The position numbers were made by a program, and so were the translations under genes. A DNA stretch of 64,000 nucleotides from Agapetus fuscipes (lineage: Eukaryota > Arthropoda > Insecta > Trichoptera > Glossosomatidae): assembly GCA_951799405.1 (NCBI GenBank), contig OX637344.1, positions 6,014,001 through 6,078,000 on the forward strand, read 5' to 3'. Below the pieces are notes generated by a model, which was not told where the DNA came from, ran no database searches, and saw only the letters and a list, made by a program, of their open reading frames with translations. The first letter of the stretch is position 1. Every line of letters starts with the position of its first letter. Shown here piece after piece: positions 10,436-20,950 of this stretch.

Positions 10436-10739
10436 TACCGGTATTTTTTCTACTGGTTAACGCTACAGACTCGTAAAACAAATGACCTCAGTTGGATTTC
10501 CGGCGGAACCTAAATAAAATATCAATTTATTTTCAAAATTTGCTCTTCGCTGGGTTAAAAATTCATGTGCCTTTATAAAGACCGGTCACTTAAGGTTCAT
10601 CCATCCTTACAGCAATGGGTCTTGCTTGACAATTGGCGCTTTCTATAGCGACGACCAAGCTTGAAGAGAGCTTTTGAGTTGGGATTTACACAAAAACAGC
10701 ATTCACCAAATAAATCATCCTTTTATTATTATTATTATT
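10436..10739 (+). mobile_element. SINE-A copy
   Basis: Diverged head (GGTTAACGCTACAGACTCG and an eroded B box), with an intact body (AAGACCGGTCACTTAAGG, GGGTCTTGCTTGACAATTGG) and (ATT)n tail at 10721-10738. Confidence 0.75.
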
Positions 10740-11296
10740 GTCCTACCTATATAATATAACTGTGGATCTATCTATATATAACTATCCTGATAAATATTCT
10801 ACTATTTTCATAACGTTATCTTGGAAGAGAAAAGTAAAGAAAGAATGATAAAAATGTACTTGAATCATCATTTGATTAGTTTTCTTATTATACATGCATG
10901 TACCTTAATGTGTAAACATACCAACACTTGATATTTTTATTAAAAACTTGTATTTCTACTGAGGATGCTTGTTAACTGATAAACATATGTATGTGCTAGC
11001 AAACAGAGTTTCAAGGGTAATCTAAGAAAAACATGCATTCTACATTAAAAATATATGTTACCATTAAAAATAAACAAAGAACGTGTACCTACTTTTTTCT
11101 TATCTCTATATAATCTGAAAATGGAAAAAAATAAGGTTTCTAAAATTATTGGAAACCAGTATATTTAAAGTAGGATTTGTAAAATATTTTTTACATAAAT
11201 AATTTATTTCAAGGATGGATGTATATTCTTGCTTAGCTAAACGTTTGCGTAGTTTTAGATTTACAAAATGCAGGTAGGCAGGAAATCTCATTGTAA
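10740..11296. other. No gene recognised
   Basis: AT-rich spacer. The small minus-strand frame at 11106-11291 has no recognisable motif. Confidence 0.5.
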
Positions 11297-11430
11297 AGCA
11301 ACTAAGCTGTACGTAAAGTGCAACTTCTTGTCCTTGAAGGGGTGGTATATGGCGTATAAGAAAAAAAAATCAAATGCCAGCCATACGCCAACCGCTTAAA
11401 AATTAAATTGGGGGTTTCCCTATTCCCAAG
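11297..11430 (-). mobile_element. SINE-B, body fragment
   Basis: Shares GTGCAACTTCTTG and the ACGCCAACCGCTT...GGTTTCCC arrangement with the SINE-B bodies at 51.4 and 53.2 kb. The tRNA-like head is missing, and a short local inverted repeat has replaced part of the body. Confidence 0.45.
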
Positions 11431-11457
11431 ATAGCAGGTTATCATTTATTCTGGAAA

Positions 11458-11645
11458 ATATCCACCGGCATAATGTCGACATTATGACAAAATGTCCACA
11501 GACATTTTGTCTCCCGAAAAAATATTTTCAAATCGTATACTTAATATATAAATCGTGTATCCTATGAAAAAAAACTAATTTTATCAATACTTTGGTGGAT
11601 TTTTTGCCGGTGGACATTGTGTTGATGGACATTTTGTCGTGGAAC
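11458..11645. repeat. Inverted repeat built of GACATTTTGTC palindromes
   Basis: The block TCCACCGGCATAATGTCGAC...GACAAAATGTCC at 11458-11496 is mirrored by TTGCCGGTGGACATTG...GGACATTTTGTCG at 11602-11640. GACATTTTGTC and its inverse occur several times. The class is unknown; it could be a small hairpin transposon. Confidence 0.5.
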
Positions 11646-12000
11646 CGTCAGGGCCTTCCCTCTCTTCTTCTTCCTTATTTTGAGTTTTGTAATACTTGTG
11701 AAACCCACCGTGACTTCACGTACCTCACGAGCAAATAACATTTTTTGTAAAACGTAAATACTTTTCACCCGAAGACGGACCCTTGAGCACGCACGGTCCG
11801 CATGCCGGGCGCTTTCGTGCATTATGGATTCATGTAGAAGGCTGGGTAAACCGTTGGCGGGTCTCTTGGGAGGCCAGGCGTGAGGTCAGCGCGAGACACA
11901 CCTCAAGAGCCGCACGTGCCGCATGGACGACACGGAAATACGATTAATATATACGTTTCAAGACAATACCACAAATGTTACGATTTACGGGTTCAATTTG
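11646..12000. other. GC-richer stretch without a gene
   Basis: 11760-11935 is clearly GC-richer than its surroundings (GGTCCGCATGCCGGGCGC, GAGGCCAGGCGTGAGGTCAG). It has no open frame long enough to support and may be the 5' part of an unrecognised element. Confidence 0.4.
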
Positions 12001-12011
12001 ATTAAAACTGA

Positions 12012-14329
12012 TTGATTAAATCTAAGAACATGTCCATTCTCTCACTTAACGCCACACATAATTTTCCTAAATCAGTTCCTTCGCTACTTGATCTCATAAT
12101 TGTTTCCTCTTGTGAACACGTTGCTAAACACGGTCAATGTTCTGCAGACGAGTTTTCATATCATGATTTAATTTATCTTTCATACAAAATACGTCCTCCT
12201 AAGGCCAAGTCGAAAATACTTCTGCAACGTAATTTTGGTGGAATGAACCTTGAGAATCTTCGTGGAGATGCCGGCAGCATGGACTGGGGTCCATTGTTCT
12301 CCTCGGAATCAGTTGATGACAAAGTCAACCTTTTTACCTCAAATCTTGTTCAATTATATGACGTACATGCTCCAATACGCAAAATTAAAATAAAACATCT
12401 TCCGGCACCCTGGATAACAGAGGAAATAAAATAATTAATGTTCAAAACGTCAAAAACTAAAACTAAGTACAAGTGTCGTCCAACAGATACAAACTGGGAT
12501 AACTACGTAGCTATCCGGAATCTCCGCAATAAGGTGTGTAGAAATGCACAACGCCAACATATCCATAACTCTGTGGTAAACGGTGATTCTACAAAGGTTT
12601 GGAAATTCCTTAGAACATTGGGGGTTGGCAAAGTGCGTCAAGATACTATTTCAAATGATCTGAACATTGATCTTCTTAACCAACACTTTTCTTCTTCATC
12701 TGACTGTGACAGGACTGAAAAAGCAAATACTTTAAATTATCTTTTATCTCTACCAACTCCTAGTTACTCACAATTTGTCTTTAGCCTTTTTGACGCTTCT
12801 GATGTTAAGAAGTGTATTTTGAATATCACGTCGAACGCAGTTGGTAGCGACTGCGTCAGCCGTAATATGATCCTTCCCATCCTCGACGAAATCTTACCAG
12901 TCATCTGTCACATCCTGAACTCCTCTGTTTCCATGGGTCATTTTCCAACTGCTTGGAAAGAAGCCTATATTATTCCTTTACCAAAAAAGCCAAATCCCAA
13001 AACCTTCACGGAATATCGCCCTATTTCAATATTACCATTCCTTTCCAAAGTCCTTGAACGTCTTACCTGTGACCAATTCAACTCCTTCCTTTGTAGAAAC
13101 AGTCTTCTTAACCCCTTTCAATCCGGTTTTCGCCCTGGACACAGTACCGTCACAGCCCTGATCAATATTACGGACGACATCAGGTCAGCCATGCAGGGTG
13201 GAAATATAACTTTACTTTCTTTACTTGATTTCAGCAACGCTTTTAATACAGTTGATTTTGACATCCTCCTGGGAATACTTCGCTCTCTTAACATATCTCC
13301 AATGACAATTGGTTGGTTTCATTCGTACCTATTTGGCCGTCGACAACGGATTCATATTGATGAAACCTTTTCCTCGTGGTGCAGTACGGTTGCTGGCGTG
13401 CCTCAGGGTGGCGTTTTATCTCCTTTACTTTTTGCTGTATTTATTAATACAATTTCAAATCGACTTATTTCTTCTTACCACCTTTATGCAGATGATCTCC
13501 AAATCTATTTTCAAGCTACGCCAGATAAGTTGGCAGAAGCTATCAAAGTGATCAATACTGATTTAGATGAAATACATAATTGGAGCAAGGCGTACGGACT
13601 TAAGGTCAATACTCTGAAAACCCAGGTTATTGCTGTTGGCGGCCCTAGGATGATCTCGAAGATTGACTGGGCGCAGTTGCCCCCAATTCTTTTTGATGGC
13701 ACAACCATTCCAATTGGTGATAAAGTAAAGAACCTGGGGATATATATTGATAAAACCTTGTCCTGGGTACCTCAAGTACAGGAAGTCAGTCGCAAAGTCT
13801 TTGCATCTGTGGGGTCTTTAAGACGATTACGCAATCTCCTGCCAATTTCCACTAAAACTGCGCTTGCACAATCTCTCCTTCTTCCGATTGTCGACTACGC
13901 CGATGCCAGCTATCTTGATCTCACCGAGGACCAACTTGATAAACTTGAACGACTTCAAAATCTTTGTATAAGATTTATATTTGGTCTACGCAAATATGAT
14001 CAGAGTTTCGTACTAAGCTTAAATGGCTTCCTATACGTCTCCGTCGGAATACACATATTCTTCACCTTCTATACAATATTCTGTACAATCCTTCTATGCC
14101 TCGCTATCTTAAAGAACGTTTTGAGTTCCTCCATGACACACATTCAAGATCCCTACGGTCATCAGAAACTTTAACATTGAAAATACCAACGCATTCCACA
14201 AATTTCCTTGGAAAATCGTTTACAGTTCATGCCACTCGCTTATGGAATGCCTTGCCATTAACTATAAGATGTGCACAATCCCTGGCAATATTTAAGAAAC
14301 TTTTAAAGGAACACTTCCTATCAATGTAA
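12012..14329 (+). pseudogene. I/Jockey-like LINE ORF2, 5'-truncated, with one stop and one frameshift
   Basis: The first 141 codons hold an endonuclease C-terminal tail (LLDLIIVSS, FSYHDLIYLSY). A single in-frame TAA at 12432-12434 interrupts it, and the same frame then runs to about 14000. It carries RT motifs: YRPISILPFLSKVLE, motif A LLDFSNAFNTVD near 13230, motif B GVPQGGVLSPL, and motif C LYADDLQIY near 13485. Near 14000 a frameshift moves coding to the next frame, which continues with KWLPIRLRRN and RLWNALPLTIR to a stop at 14327-14329. Clade placement (I or Jockey) is inferred from motif style. The element would nick DNA and copy its own RNA, but this copy is dead. A TG/TATG microsatellite follows directly. 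Confidence 0.85.
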
Positions 14330-14340
14330 TGGCTAAGTTA

Positions 14341-14425
14341 TATGTATATATGTATGTATGTATGTGTGTGTGTATGTATTTATGTATTTATTTTATGTGT
14401 GTATCTATGTGTATATGTTGATATA

Positions 14426-14475
<50 letters not shown>
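14341..14475. repeat. Microsatellites: TATG/TG-rich then (TA)n
   Basis: 14341-14420 is built of TATG, TGTA and TG units, and 14432-14475 is a nearly pure (TA)n run. Together they may be an expanded tail of the LINE just upstream. The open frames predicted across them are artefacts of the repeats. Confidence 0.85.
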
Positions 14476-14479
<4 letters not shown>

Positions 14480-14580
14480 CTTGCTATACTTCTTGCGTCC
14501 ACCCGGGAAAAATCCCATAGTAATACTGCGTCCACCGACTTGTTGCGTCCGGTATACGGACGCACTATTATTTTTACTTA
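14476..14580 (-). repeat. GGACGCA repeat next to (TA)n
   Basis: TGCGTCC occurs four times here, including a palindromic TTGCGTCCGGTATACGGACG. The inverse form next to (TA)n is seen again at 21622-21705. This suggests a small repeat with a TA-rich tail. Confidence 0.4.
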
Positions 14581-15121
14581 AAACCGAGACCAATCGAAAG
14601 CTATAGGCCTAGGGTTACTATAGTTAAAATATAGTTTGGACGCAATTTATCCTCCCAAGCGTCTGGTGATATATTTTGTAGTTCACGGTTTGTCCGCTTG
14701 AGGCGCTGCATCGATGTATATTTTTTGGGAGTATATTTTTTTTCATTTTGACGATCATCTTGCTTCCGTTATCAACTATCATTATTGCGGAATGGGGAGC
14801 AAGGGAAAGGGGAATGCGAAGCAAGTTTTTTCCTGCTCATTCTGCGGATTCTGCGTTTGAGCTTCGCGGAAGCAGCATTAACCGTGTGTCTGCGATAATA
14901 TTTGCACAGTATACTGTGATGTGTTAAATTTACTGGCAAGATGAAACGAAACACCAGAAGTAGACGTATTTTGAATCTGGCGTTGCGCAAAGATGAGTTG
15001 ATACCATTGGTTGATACCCATATCTAGGATTTTCATCAAAATTCGCTCAATCTGTATTAGTCAAAAAAATAAAAACACGAAACAGATAAAAGTATGGATT
15101 TCACAATATTTGGGTTTATAT
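14581..15121 (+). other. GC-richer patch with a short basic open frame (14941-15027)
   Basis: 14780-15000 is GC-richer than the neighbourhood. A 28-codon frame at 14941-15027 begins MKRNTRSRRILNLALRK. It could be the first exon of the repeat-bearing gene at 15.9 kb, because its basic start is followed by an acidic second exon. No convincing donor in the required phase was found, so this is only a possibility. Confidence 0.2.
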
Positions 15122-15365
15122 TATGATGATGATGCTGAGTTGTTCATCAACTCAGCTTTCTCTCAGATTTCTTTATAGCGCCGTTTCGTGATGTAATCAC
15201 TCCAAGGCTGCTTGTGTAAACGATGCCAGAAATTTGCTTGTCTTCAATGCATTCCGGAACTTTCCATGGTCCTCTAGCTCTCTCACATGATGTGGCAGGT
15301 GGTTCCAGGCCAGAGGACCAGCAACTGCAAATGAACGCTCTCCAAACAAAGTATTAAGTTACTCT
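15122..15365 (-). mobile_element. L2-like LINE 3' end (subfamily b), copy 1
   Basis: Reading on the minus strand, the RT C-terminus (GERSFAVAGPLAWNHLP, then KTSKFLASF) ends in a stop and the CCTTGGAGTGA...GGCGCTATAAAGAAAT 3' end, then a (CAT)n-type tail at 15123-15135. It is nearly the same as the copy at 58.2 kb. Both are 5'-truncated at almost the same point. Confidence 0.8.
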
Positions 15366-15901
15366 TTTTATCGGTTCTTCAATCTTTGATTTTAGCTAGC
15401 AAGCTTTGACGTCAAAGTTCGCAAAGCCGACTTTGCTGTGTTTTGGCGGGACTCAAATTCTGCGCATATTATTTTTGAAAAGTATCAATGAAATTTTTAT
15501 TTTTACTACTTAAAAAATATATTTGTTGTGATCCTTGAAACGTACTCTACACAACCATATTATTTTTAACCGTTTAACTTACCACTGCAATTACATTATT
15601 ATTTATTTTTAAATATCGACTGAAACGGTGAAACTGACAGGGCAACTCGTAAATGTGCTGCTTCAACTATTGACATTTAATTTTTAGTTGAGGCACACAC
15701 TTTGTAATCCTTCACTTAAAAATATAGATATATTTTATATTTGTTTAGCTGCTAAAATCTGAACAGATCAAAAATGTGCAGATGAAAGTAATATGTAGAT
15801 TAAAAGTAATATACCCACAAGAAATATGCCCCAAAAGTCACAACCAAAAAACTGCTTATAAAAAAAGTACTTATTCACATATGAAATTGTTTTTGCCGCA
15901 G
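15366..15901. other. Upstream region of the candidate gene
   Basis: No frame or repeat is recognised. A CTTTGACGTCAAAG palindrome with a CRE-like TGACGTCA centre lies at 15407-15420. The last 20 bases before 15902 are pyrimidine-rich and end in CAG, forming a splice acceptor. Confidence 0.4.
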
Positions 15902-15963
15902 ATGAAGAAGTTCAAGAAAATGTAAGAGAATTTGCAGAAGAAAAACATTTTTTTCTGAACCAG
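15902..15963 (+). CDS. Candidate host gene, acidic internal exon
   Basis: A 62-bp exon-like segment between an acceptor (TTTTTGCCGCAG) and a donor (CAG/GTATGA). In the only frame open across it, the first 2 bases finish a codon and 20 codons follow (EEVQENVREFAEEKH, then FFLNQ). This frame joins exactly, in phase 0, to the exon beginning at 16365. A further 5' exon is required; none was identified with confidence. The protein segment is acidic and has no recognised domain. The intron between the two exons contains an Rpt-2 copy. Evidence is splice-site quality plus matching phase. Confidence 0.5.
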
Positions 15964-16125
15964 GTATGATGCTCATTTAAATTGACTTAAAATGCATTTG
16001 TTGAAGTGCTTATTTTGGGACTTTTTGTCTTCAATTTGTCCATCAAATTCACGTTTCGTTGAACATCTGTGGATGATGTGACTTTTTCAGAGTAGATAAA
16101 TGTCTAAATGAACTAACTACTGTGC

Positions 16126-16245
16126 CCTTATTATAAAACATAGCGTAAATTCTGCCTTGTCGCTCAACTTAAAAAATGCATGAAAGCTTAATTACTCTTT
16201 TTATACTTACGTGTTAGGGTGGAGAATTTACGCAATTTTCATACA
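16126..16245. repeat. Rpt-2 copy inside the candidate intron
   Basis: TATAAAACATAGCGTAAATT and a GCATGAAAGCTTAATTACTC block match Rpt-2. The GGCGCTG block is missing. Confidence 0.5.
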
Positions 16246-16364
16246 AGGAGTACTGTACTCACATGTATGCGTAAAACAAGCACTTCAATGTCTAGAGCTG
16301 GCCATACGAACCTTAAACCTTTTTATATTCAAAATAATTTACTTACAAAACTCAAAACTTACAG

Positions 16365-17792
16365 GACTATCCAGAATCAGACTGCTTTTCGGCTTCTGGC
16401 TCGTCTGATGAATATCAATCTCCATGGGAAAAAGATGAAGTAAGCCATAGCTATTCCAATGGCTCTATTAGCGACGAGTCAGCTGACAACATGACGCCCA
16501 ATACCACTAAAGATAATATCAATAAAATTCATCCTAGCTACAAACCATTAACCCTCATACAACAAGAACCTCGCCAGCTTCAACCAGGCTATGTATCACC
16601 AACCATCACACAACAAGAACCTCACCAGCTTCAACCAGGCTATGTATCACCAACCATCACACAACAAGAACCTCACCAGCTTCAACGAGGCTATGTATCA
16701 CCAACCATCACACAACAAGAACCTCGCCAGCTTCAATCAGGCTATGTATCACCAACCATCACACAACAAAAACCTCACCAGCTTCAACCAGGCTATGTAT
16801 CACCAACCATCACACAACAAGAACCTCACCAGCTTTAACCGGGCTATGTATCAACAACCATCACACAACAAGAACCTCACCAGCTTTAACCGGGCTATGT
16901 ATCAACAACCATCACACAACAAGAACCTCACCAGCTTTAACCGGGCTATGTATCACCAACCATCACACAACAAGAACCTCACCAGCTTTAACCAGGCTAT
17001 GTATCAACAACCATCACACAACAAGAACCTCACCAGCTTTAACCAGGCTATGTATCAACAACCATCACACAACAAGAACCTCACCAGCTTTAACCGGGAT
17101 GGGTATCACCTATCATTACACAATACGGAAATTTCCAACCACAGGGGAATTGCTTATTTTCAACCTTCACAGAATATGAACCTCACCAAAAGCTAACAAC
17201 CCACACGTTGCAAAATACCATAGAACCTGACCTTCTTCAAGCACAAACATATCTTACATCACAAACCACCACAGACTACGAGGCTCACCAATCACCAACA
17301 TACCTCTTGCTGCACAATACAACATAACTAGAGTCTCACCAACCGCAAACATGCCTCATGCCGTTAACCAACAATGAGTCAGAGTCTCGTCAACTGCAAG
17401 CATACATGCCACAAAACAGCACTAAATACGAATTTGGTCAATTGAAAACATACCACATGCTGCAAAAAACAACAAAACTAAAATCTATCGAACTGCAAAC
17501 ATACCTCGTGGAGCAGAATATCACATCACAGGAGCTTTGCCAACCGAAAACATACATCATGACACAAACCAATACTGAGCCAAAGTCTCGTCAACCGCAA
17601 ACAGACATGCCGCAGAACACCACTGAACACGAATCTGGTGAACTGCAAACATACCCCATGCTGCAAAACATAACAGAATTGGAGTCTCACCAACTGCAGG
17701 TAGAAGTCCTGTCTCCTACTACCGAGGAACATCAATCTCAAGCCGTGGGCTGTAATACTTTGATCAAAAAAGGGCGTAACAAAGATTTTTAG
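16365..17792 (+). pseudogene. Candidate host gene, exon with 17-residue tandem repeats and in-frame stops
   Basis: After an acceptor (CAAAACTTACAG) the frame reads a Ser/Asp/Glu-rich leader (ESDCFSASGSSDEY). It then enters a repeat of 17 residues of the type QEPHQLQPGYVSPTITQ. Eleven near-identical 51-bp units span about 16559-17118. In units 6 to 11 the CAA codon is TAA, so the frame has stops at 16836, 16887, 16938, 16989, 17040 and 17091, and another at 17325. Beyond, the same frame holds older, diverged copies of the 17-residue unit (YMPQNSTKYE, TYPMLQNITELE) up to a TAG at 17790. The protein is Gln/Pro/Thr-rich and low complexity; I do not recognise it. An alternative frame is open at 16591-17196. 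The gene is either dead, or its expanded part is not translated in this frame. Confidence 0.5.
16559..17118. repeat. 51-bp minisatellite, 11 units
   Basis: Unit period is exactly 51 bp, so the frame is preserved. Units differ by a few substitutions: CCAGCTTCAACCAGG in the first five and CCAGCTTTAACCGGG or similar in the last six. There are no spacers, so this is not a CRISPR-like array. Confidence 0.95.
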
Positions 17793-17801
17793 AAGCTTAA
17801 G

Positions 17802-19085
17802 GTGACCTAGTTTATAGCAATGTTTGTGGACCCATGAGTGTCTCATCTATTCAAGGTGTGAGATATTTCTTACTCTTCAAGGATGCTGCAACAAATTACA
17901 GGCATGTATATTTTATGAAACATAAAAGTGATGTCATGGAAGCCTTCAAGGGGTACAATGCTATGATTAAGAATAAATTCATGCACAATGTCAGAATATT
18001 ACGTCATACCGACAATGGAACAGAGTATGTAAATAAAGTTTTTAAAGAGTATTTGGAAAGAGAGGGGATAGTTCATGAGCGTACTGCACCCTATACGCCA
18101 GAACAAAATGGTCGAGCAGAGAGGGAAAATCGTACCATAGTGGAGAGTGCACGTTCAATGTTGTATGCGCGAGATATGCCATTGGAGCTGTGGGCAGAAG
18201 CTGTACAATGTGCTACATATATATTGAATAGAACATCCTCCACCCAGACCCCAAATACAACAGCTTTTGAATTGTGGAACGGGACCAGGCCTCAATTAGG
18301 ACATTTGAAGGTGTTTGGGAGTATAAGCTATGTTCATGTTCCAGATCATTTACGAACAAAGTTGGAGAAGAAAAGCAAGAAAATGATACTAGTTGGCTAT
18401 GACAGCACCAACTTCAGAATGTATGATATGAATACAAAGAAAATACCTAAATATCTCAAGAAATGTAATGTTTGATGAACATCATTTTCAAAGCACAAAG
18501 AAAAATATTGCACAAATAAGAATTGTTGATGATGAAGCTACCAATATAAATGAGAGTTTGTAACAAGAAGCCAATGCAGATGACACTCTAGTTAGCAGTC
18601 CGTCAACAGAGAGGGAAGATAGCATGCTGAGTTGTACCGGTGATGACCCAGACTATGAACCATCTCGACAATTGGAAGATTCAACAATACAGACAACGAA
18701 TTTGAGACCACGGATGAATAAAAATTATGAAGCAAATCTTGTCGAGCTGTCATTGCCTCAAACATATGCAGAGGCACTGAATAGTCCACAAAAGGCTGAA
18801 TGGTCCAAAGCTATTCAAGAAGAATTAACAGCACATAAAGAAAACAATACCTGGGCTGCGGTTAAAAGGTCTGCTCAACGAACCCATACTACGATGTGGG
18901 TTTTTAACATAAAGAAGAATGAGAATAGTCAAATAGCTCGTTTATGTGCAAAAGGGTTTAATCAAATTAACCATATTGATTATCAAGAAATATATTCTCC
19001 AACAACCCGTTATGATTCTATAAGAAAAAATCTTTCTTATGCTGCAAAGTATAATTTAGAAATTCAAAAGTTTGATTTCGACTAA
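17802..19085 (+). pseudogene. Copia integrase and partial reverse transcriptase
   Basis: From 17802 the frame gives LVYSNVCGPM, the first catalytic Asp region of a copia integrase core being already altered to Asn. It continues with HTDNGTEYV and, with the catalytic Glu, APYTPEQNGRAERENRT, then NRTSSTQTPNTTAFELW. A frameshift near 18450 moves coding to another frame, and an in-frame TAA follows near 18562. Then comes an RT N-terminus with WSKAIQEELTAHKENNTW and YSPTTRYDSIR, ending at a stop at 19083. RT motifs A to C are absent. It would have acted in integration and cDNA synthesis and cannot do so now. Confidence 0.85.
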
Positions 19086-19150
19086 TACTTTTTGTTTATC
19101 AGTCAGTATATAGATAGAGTTCAATTTTAGTGGGAGTATTGGGATTATAA
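17802..19150 (+). mobile_element. Ty1/copia element, internally deleted
   Basis: Starts abruptly in integrase, right after the stop of the repeat-bearing gene, and runs through integrase and the first part of RT. It then jumps to a purine-rich tract (TTAGTGGGAGTATTGG near 19127-19142) like the polypurine tract at copia 3' ends. The rest of RT, the RNase H and both complete LTRs are missing. It is cut at the 3' side by the RTE-like LINE that follows. Confidence 0.8.
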
Positions 19151-20950
19151 AAATTTAACCTGAAAAATGAGAGAGCGCAGCAGAATTTCCTCACCAATAA
19201 AAAATCATTCTGGAGCTGGGTACGTGATAAAAACGAAAGTCGCGGATCAACCACCCCAGGCATTAAAAACGCTGAGGGAATCTTGCTGTGGGACGAAAGT
19301 GATGTAAGGAAGAGATGGAATGAATATTTTAAAAATTTATATGGCCAGGGCGAAAGAGACTATTATGATGTTGAATATAATGACAGCGATGAAGAAATTG
19401 TGAAAGAGGATGTGATAATAAGTATAAAAGATCTGAAGAATGGAAAAGCTGCTGGGAATGATGGTGTGAATGCTGAGATGATCAAATGTGCTGGGGAGTG
19501 CATGGTTGAATGGATGTTTGAACTGTGCAAGATGTGTGTGAAAGAGAGTAAAGTGCCGATGGACTGGAAAAAGGCGGTCATTGTTCCTATCTACAAAGGA
19601 AAAGGTGACAAAAAGGACTGCCAAAATTTCAGGCCCATCAGTCTTCTCAGTATAGCTGGTAAAGTATTGTGTAAGGTTCTCATAAAAAAAGTGAGACTGT
19701 CTACCGGTCATGGGGTTTCTGATATCCAGACTGGCTTTATGCCAGGAAGAGGGTGTGTAGACCAGATCTTCACTCTCAGACAGATTGTTGAAAAACATCT
19801 GGCTGTAGGTCGGAAGGTCTACACGGCTTTTGTGGATCTCGAGAAGGCTTTTGACTCGGTGGACAGAGGTATGATGTGGAAAGTACTCCTAAAGTACGGT
19901 GTGAACGGCAAGCTTCTGAATGGAATACGCGCCATCTATGAAAATAGTTTGGCGTGTGTAAGAGTGGATGGTAAATGTAGCGAATGGTTTGATGTTTACA
20001 AGGGAGTACGACAGGGGTGTGTAATGAGTCCGTGGTTATTTAACATAATCATGGACAATTGTATGAAAGAAGCAGAAATTTCTCATTATGGTGTGAAAGT
20101 GGGTGAGACGAATGTTGGAGTTCTTCTCTATGCTGACGATGCCGTAGTGTTGGCTGATACAGCGGAGGAGCTCCAGATGATACTCACCAAAATGAATGAT
20201 GCTTTTAGTAAGAACGGTTTAAAAGTGAATGCCAGTAAGACGAAAGTATTAGTGTTTGACAGGACTGAGGAATGCGAGGAAATTGAGATAAGAGTGAATG
20301 AAACAAGAGTGGAGGTCGTGAAAGAATTTGATTATCTGGGAAGCAAGTTTGAGTCGAATGGGAAATTGACGAAAGAATTGGAAAAGCGTGCTAGTAGAGG
20401 AAGAAGTGTAATGGGAACGATTGGAAGAATTGCAAGAAATAGGAAACTTACGAAGAATATGAGATTGGCGGTCCACAATGGTATATTGGTTCCGACATTG
20501 ATGTATGGAAGTGAGGCGTGGACAGTTAATGAATGTGAGCTGAGTAAAGTATGTACGGTTGAAATGGCTTACCTGAGAGCAATGGCTGGAAAAACACTGA
20601 ATGATAGAGTACGTAATGATTGGGTGATGAACGAGTGTGGTATAAAAGAGAATATGAGAATGAAAGTACAAAAAAGTACGATGAGATGGTTCGGACATCT
20701 CGAAAGAATGGATGATGAACGACTAACGAAGAAAGTGTACAAAGGAAATGTCAGAGGAAAGCGCGGAAGGGGAAGGCCGAGGAAAGAATGGTTAGACCAA
20801 ATAGGTGAGATTGCGAAAGAATGGAACCTGCAGAGTGAAAATAAGAGAAGAGTATGTATGAAAAAGGTGATGAATATTGAGGAAATGAAAGTGGTTTGTA
20901 AGGACAGAAAAAAGTGGAGGCGCATCTGCGGAGGTACCGGCCACCCCTAG
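19151..20950 (+). CDS. RTE-like LINE reverse transcriptase, uninterrupted
   Basis: The frame is open from 19151 and includes a pre-RT block (SFWSWVRDKN, then WNEYFKNLY). RT motifs: FRPISLLSIAGKVL, motif A FVDLEKAFDSVD near 19830, motif B GVRQGCVMSPWLFN, motif C LLYADDAVVLAD near 20126, and YLGSKFESNG. The C-terminal region has LMYGSEAWTVNECE, MRWFGHLERMDDERL and GRGRPRKEWLDQIGE, and the protein ends ...GGTGHP at 20950. Catalytic Asp residues are intact and no stop or frameshift is visible, so the copy is young although truncated. Clade assignment (RTE-like) rests on the C-terminal motifs. There is no endonuclease, so it is not autonomous. Confidence 0.85.
   Translation, partial: KFNLKNERAQQNFLTNKKSFWSWVRDKNESRGSTTPGIKNAEGILLWDESDVRKRWNEYFKNLYGQGERDYYDVEYNDSDEEIVKEDVIISIKDLKNGKAAGNDGVNAEMIKCAGECMVEWMFELCKMCVKESKVPMDWKKAVIVPIYKGKGDKKDCQNFRPISLLSIAGKVLCKVLIKKVRLSTGHGVSDIQTGFMPGRGCVDQIFTLRQIVEKHLAVGRKVYTAFVDLEKAFDSVDRGMMWKVLLKYGVNGKLLNGIRAIYENSLACVRVDGKCSEWFDVYKGVRQGCVMSPWLFNIIMDNCMKEAEISHYGVKVGETNVGVLLYADDAVVLADTAEELQMILTKMNDAFSKNGLKVNASKTKVLVFDRTEECEEIEIRVNETRVEVVKEFDYLGSKFESNGKLTKELEKRASRGRSVMGTIGRIARNRKLTKNMRLAVHNGILVPTLMYGSEAWTVNECELSKVCTVEMAYLRAMAGKTLNDRVRNDWVMNECGIKENMRMKVQKSTMRWFGHLERMDDERLTKKVYKGNVRGKRGRGRPRKEWLDQIGEIAKEWNLQSENKRRVCMKKVMNIEEMKVVCKDRKKWRRICGGTGHP

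Noticed and set aside
14380..14581. Tyr/Ile-repeat frames over microsatellites
   Set aside because: Translation of (TA)n and (TG)n runs. The same applies at 21604-21838 and 58124-58200.
15407..15420. CRE-like palindrome CTTTGACGTCAAAG as a promoter element
   Set aside because: One 14-bp palindrome with no supported start site nearby; noted only in the spacer entry.
16559..17118. Regular direct repeats resembling a CRISPR array
   Set aside because: The 51-bp units abut with no spacers, encode a 17-residue repeat, and the DNA is animal nuclear sequence.
16591..17196. 201-codon open frame over the minisatellite as the real gene
   Set aside because: The other frame joins the upstream exons in phase, and the diverged 3' repeat units make sense only in it. 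The 201-codon frame is open because no unit has a stop in that register. Kept as an alternative, not as a call.
19337..20925. Minus-strand frames of 118-153 codons opposite the RTE-like RT
   Set aside because: They are antisense shadows of the RT frame, with no motif and no start context.
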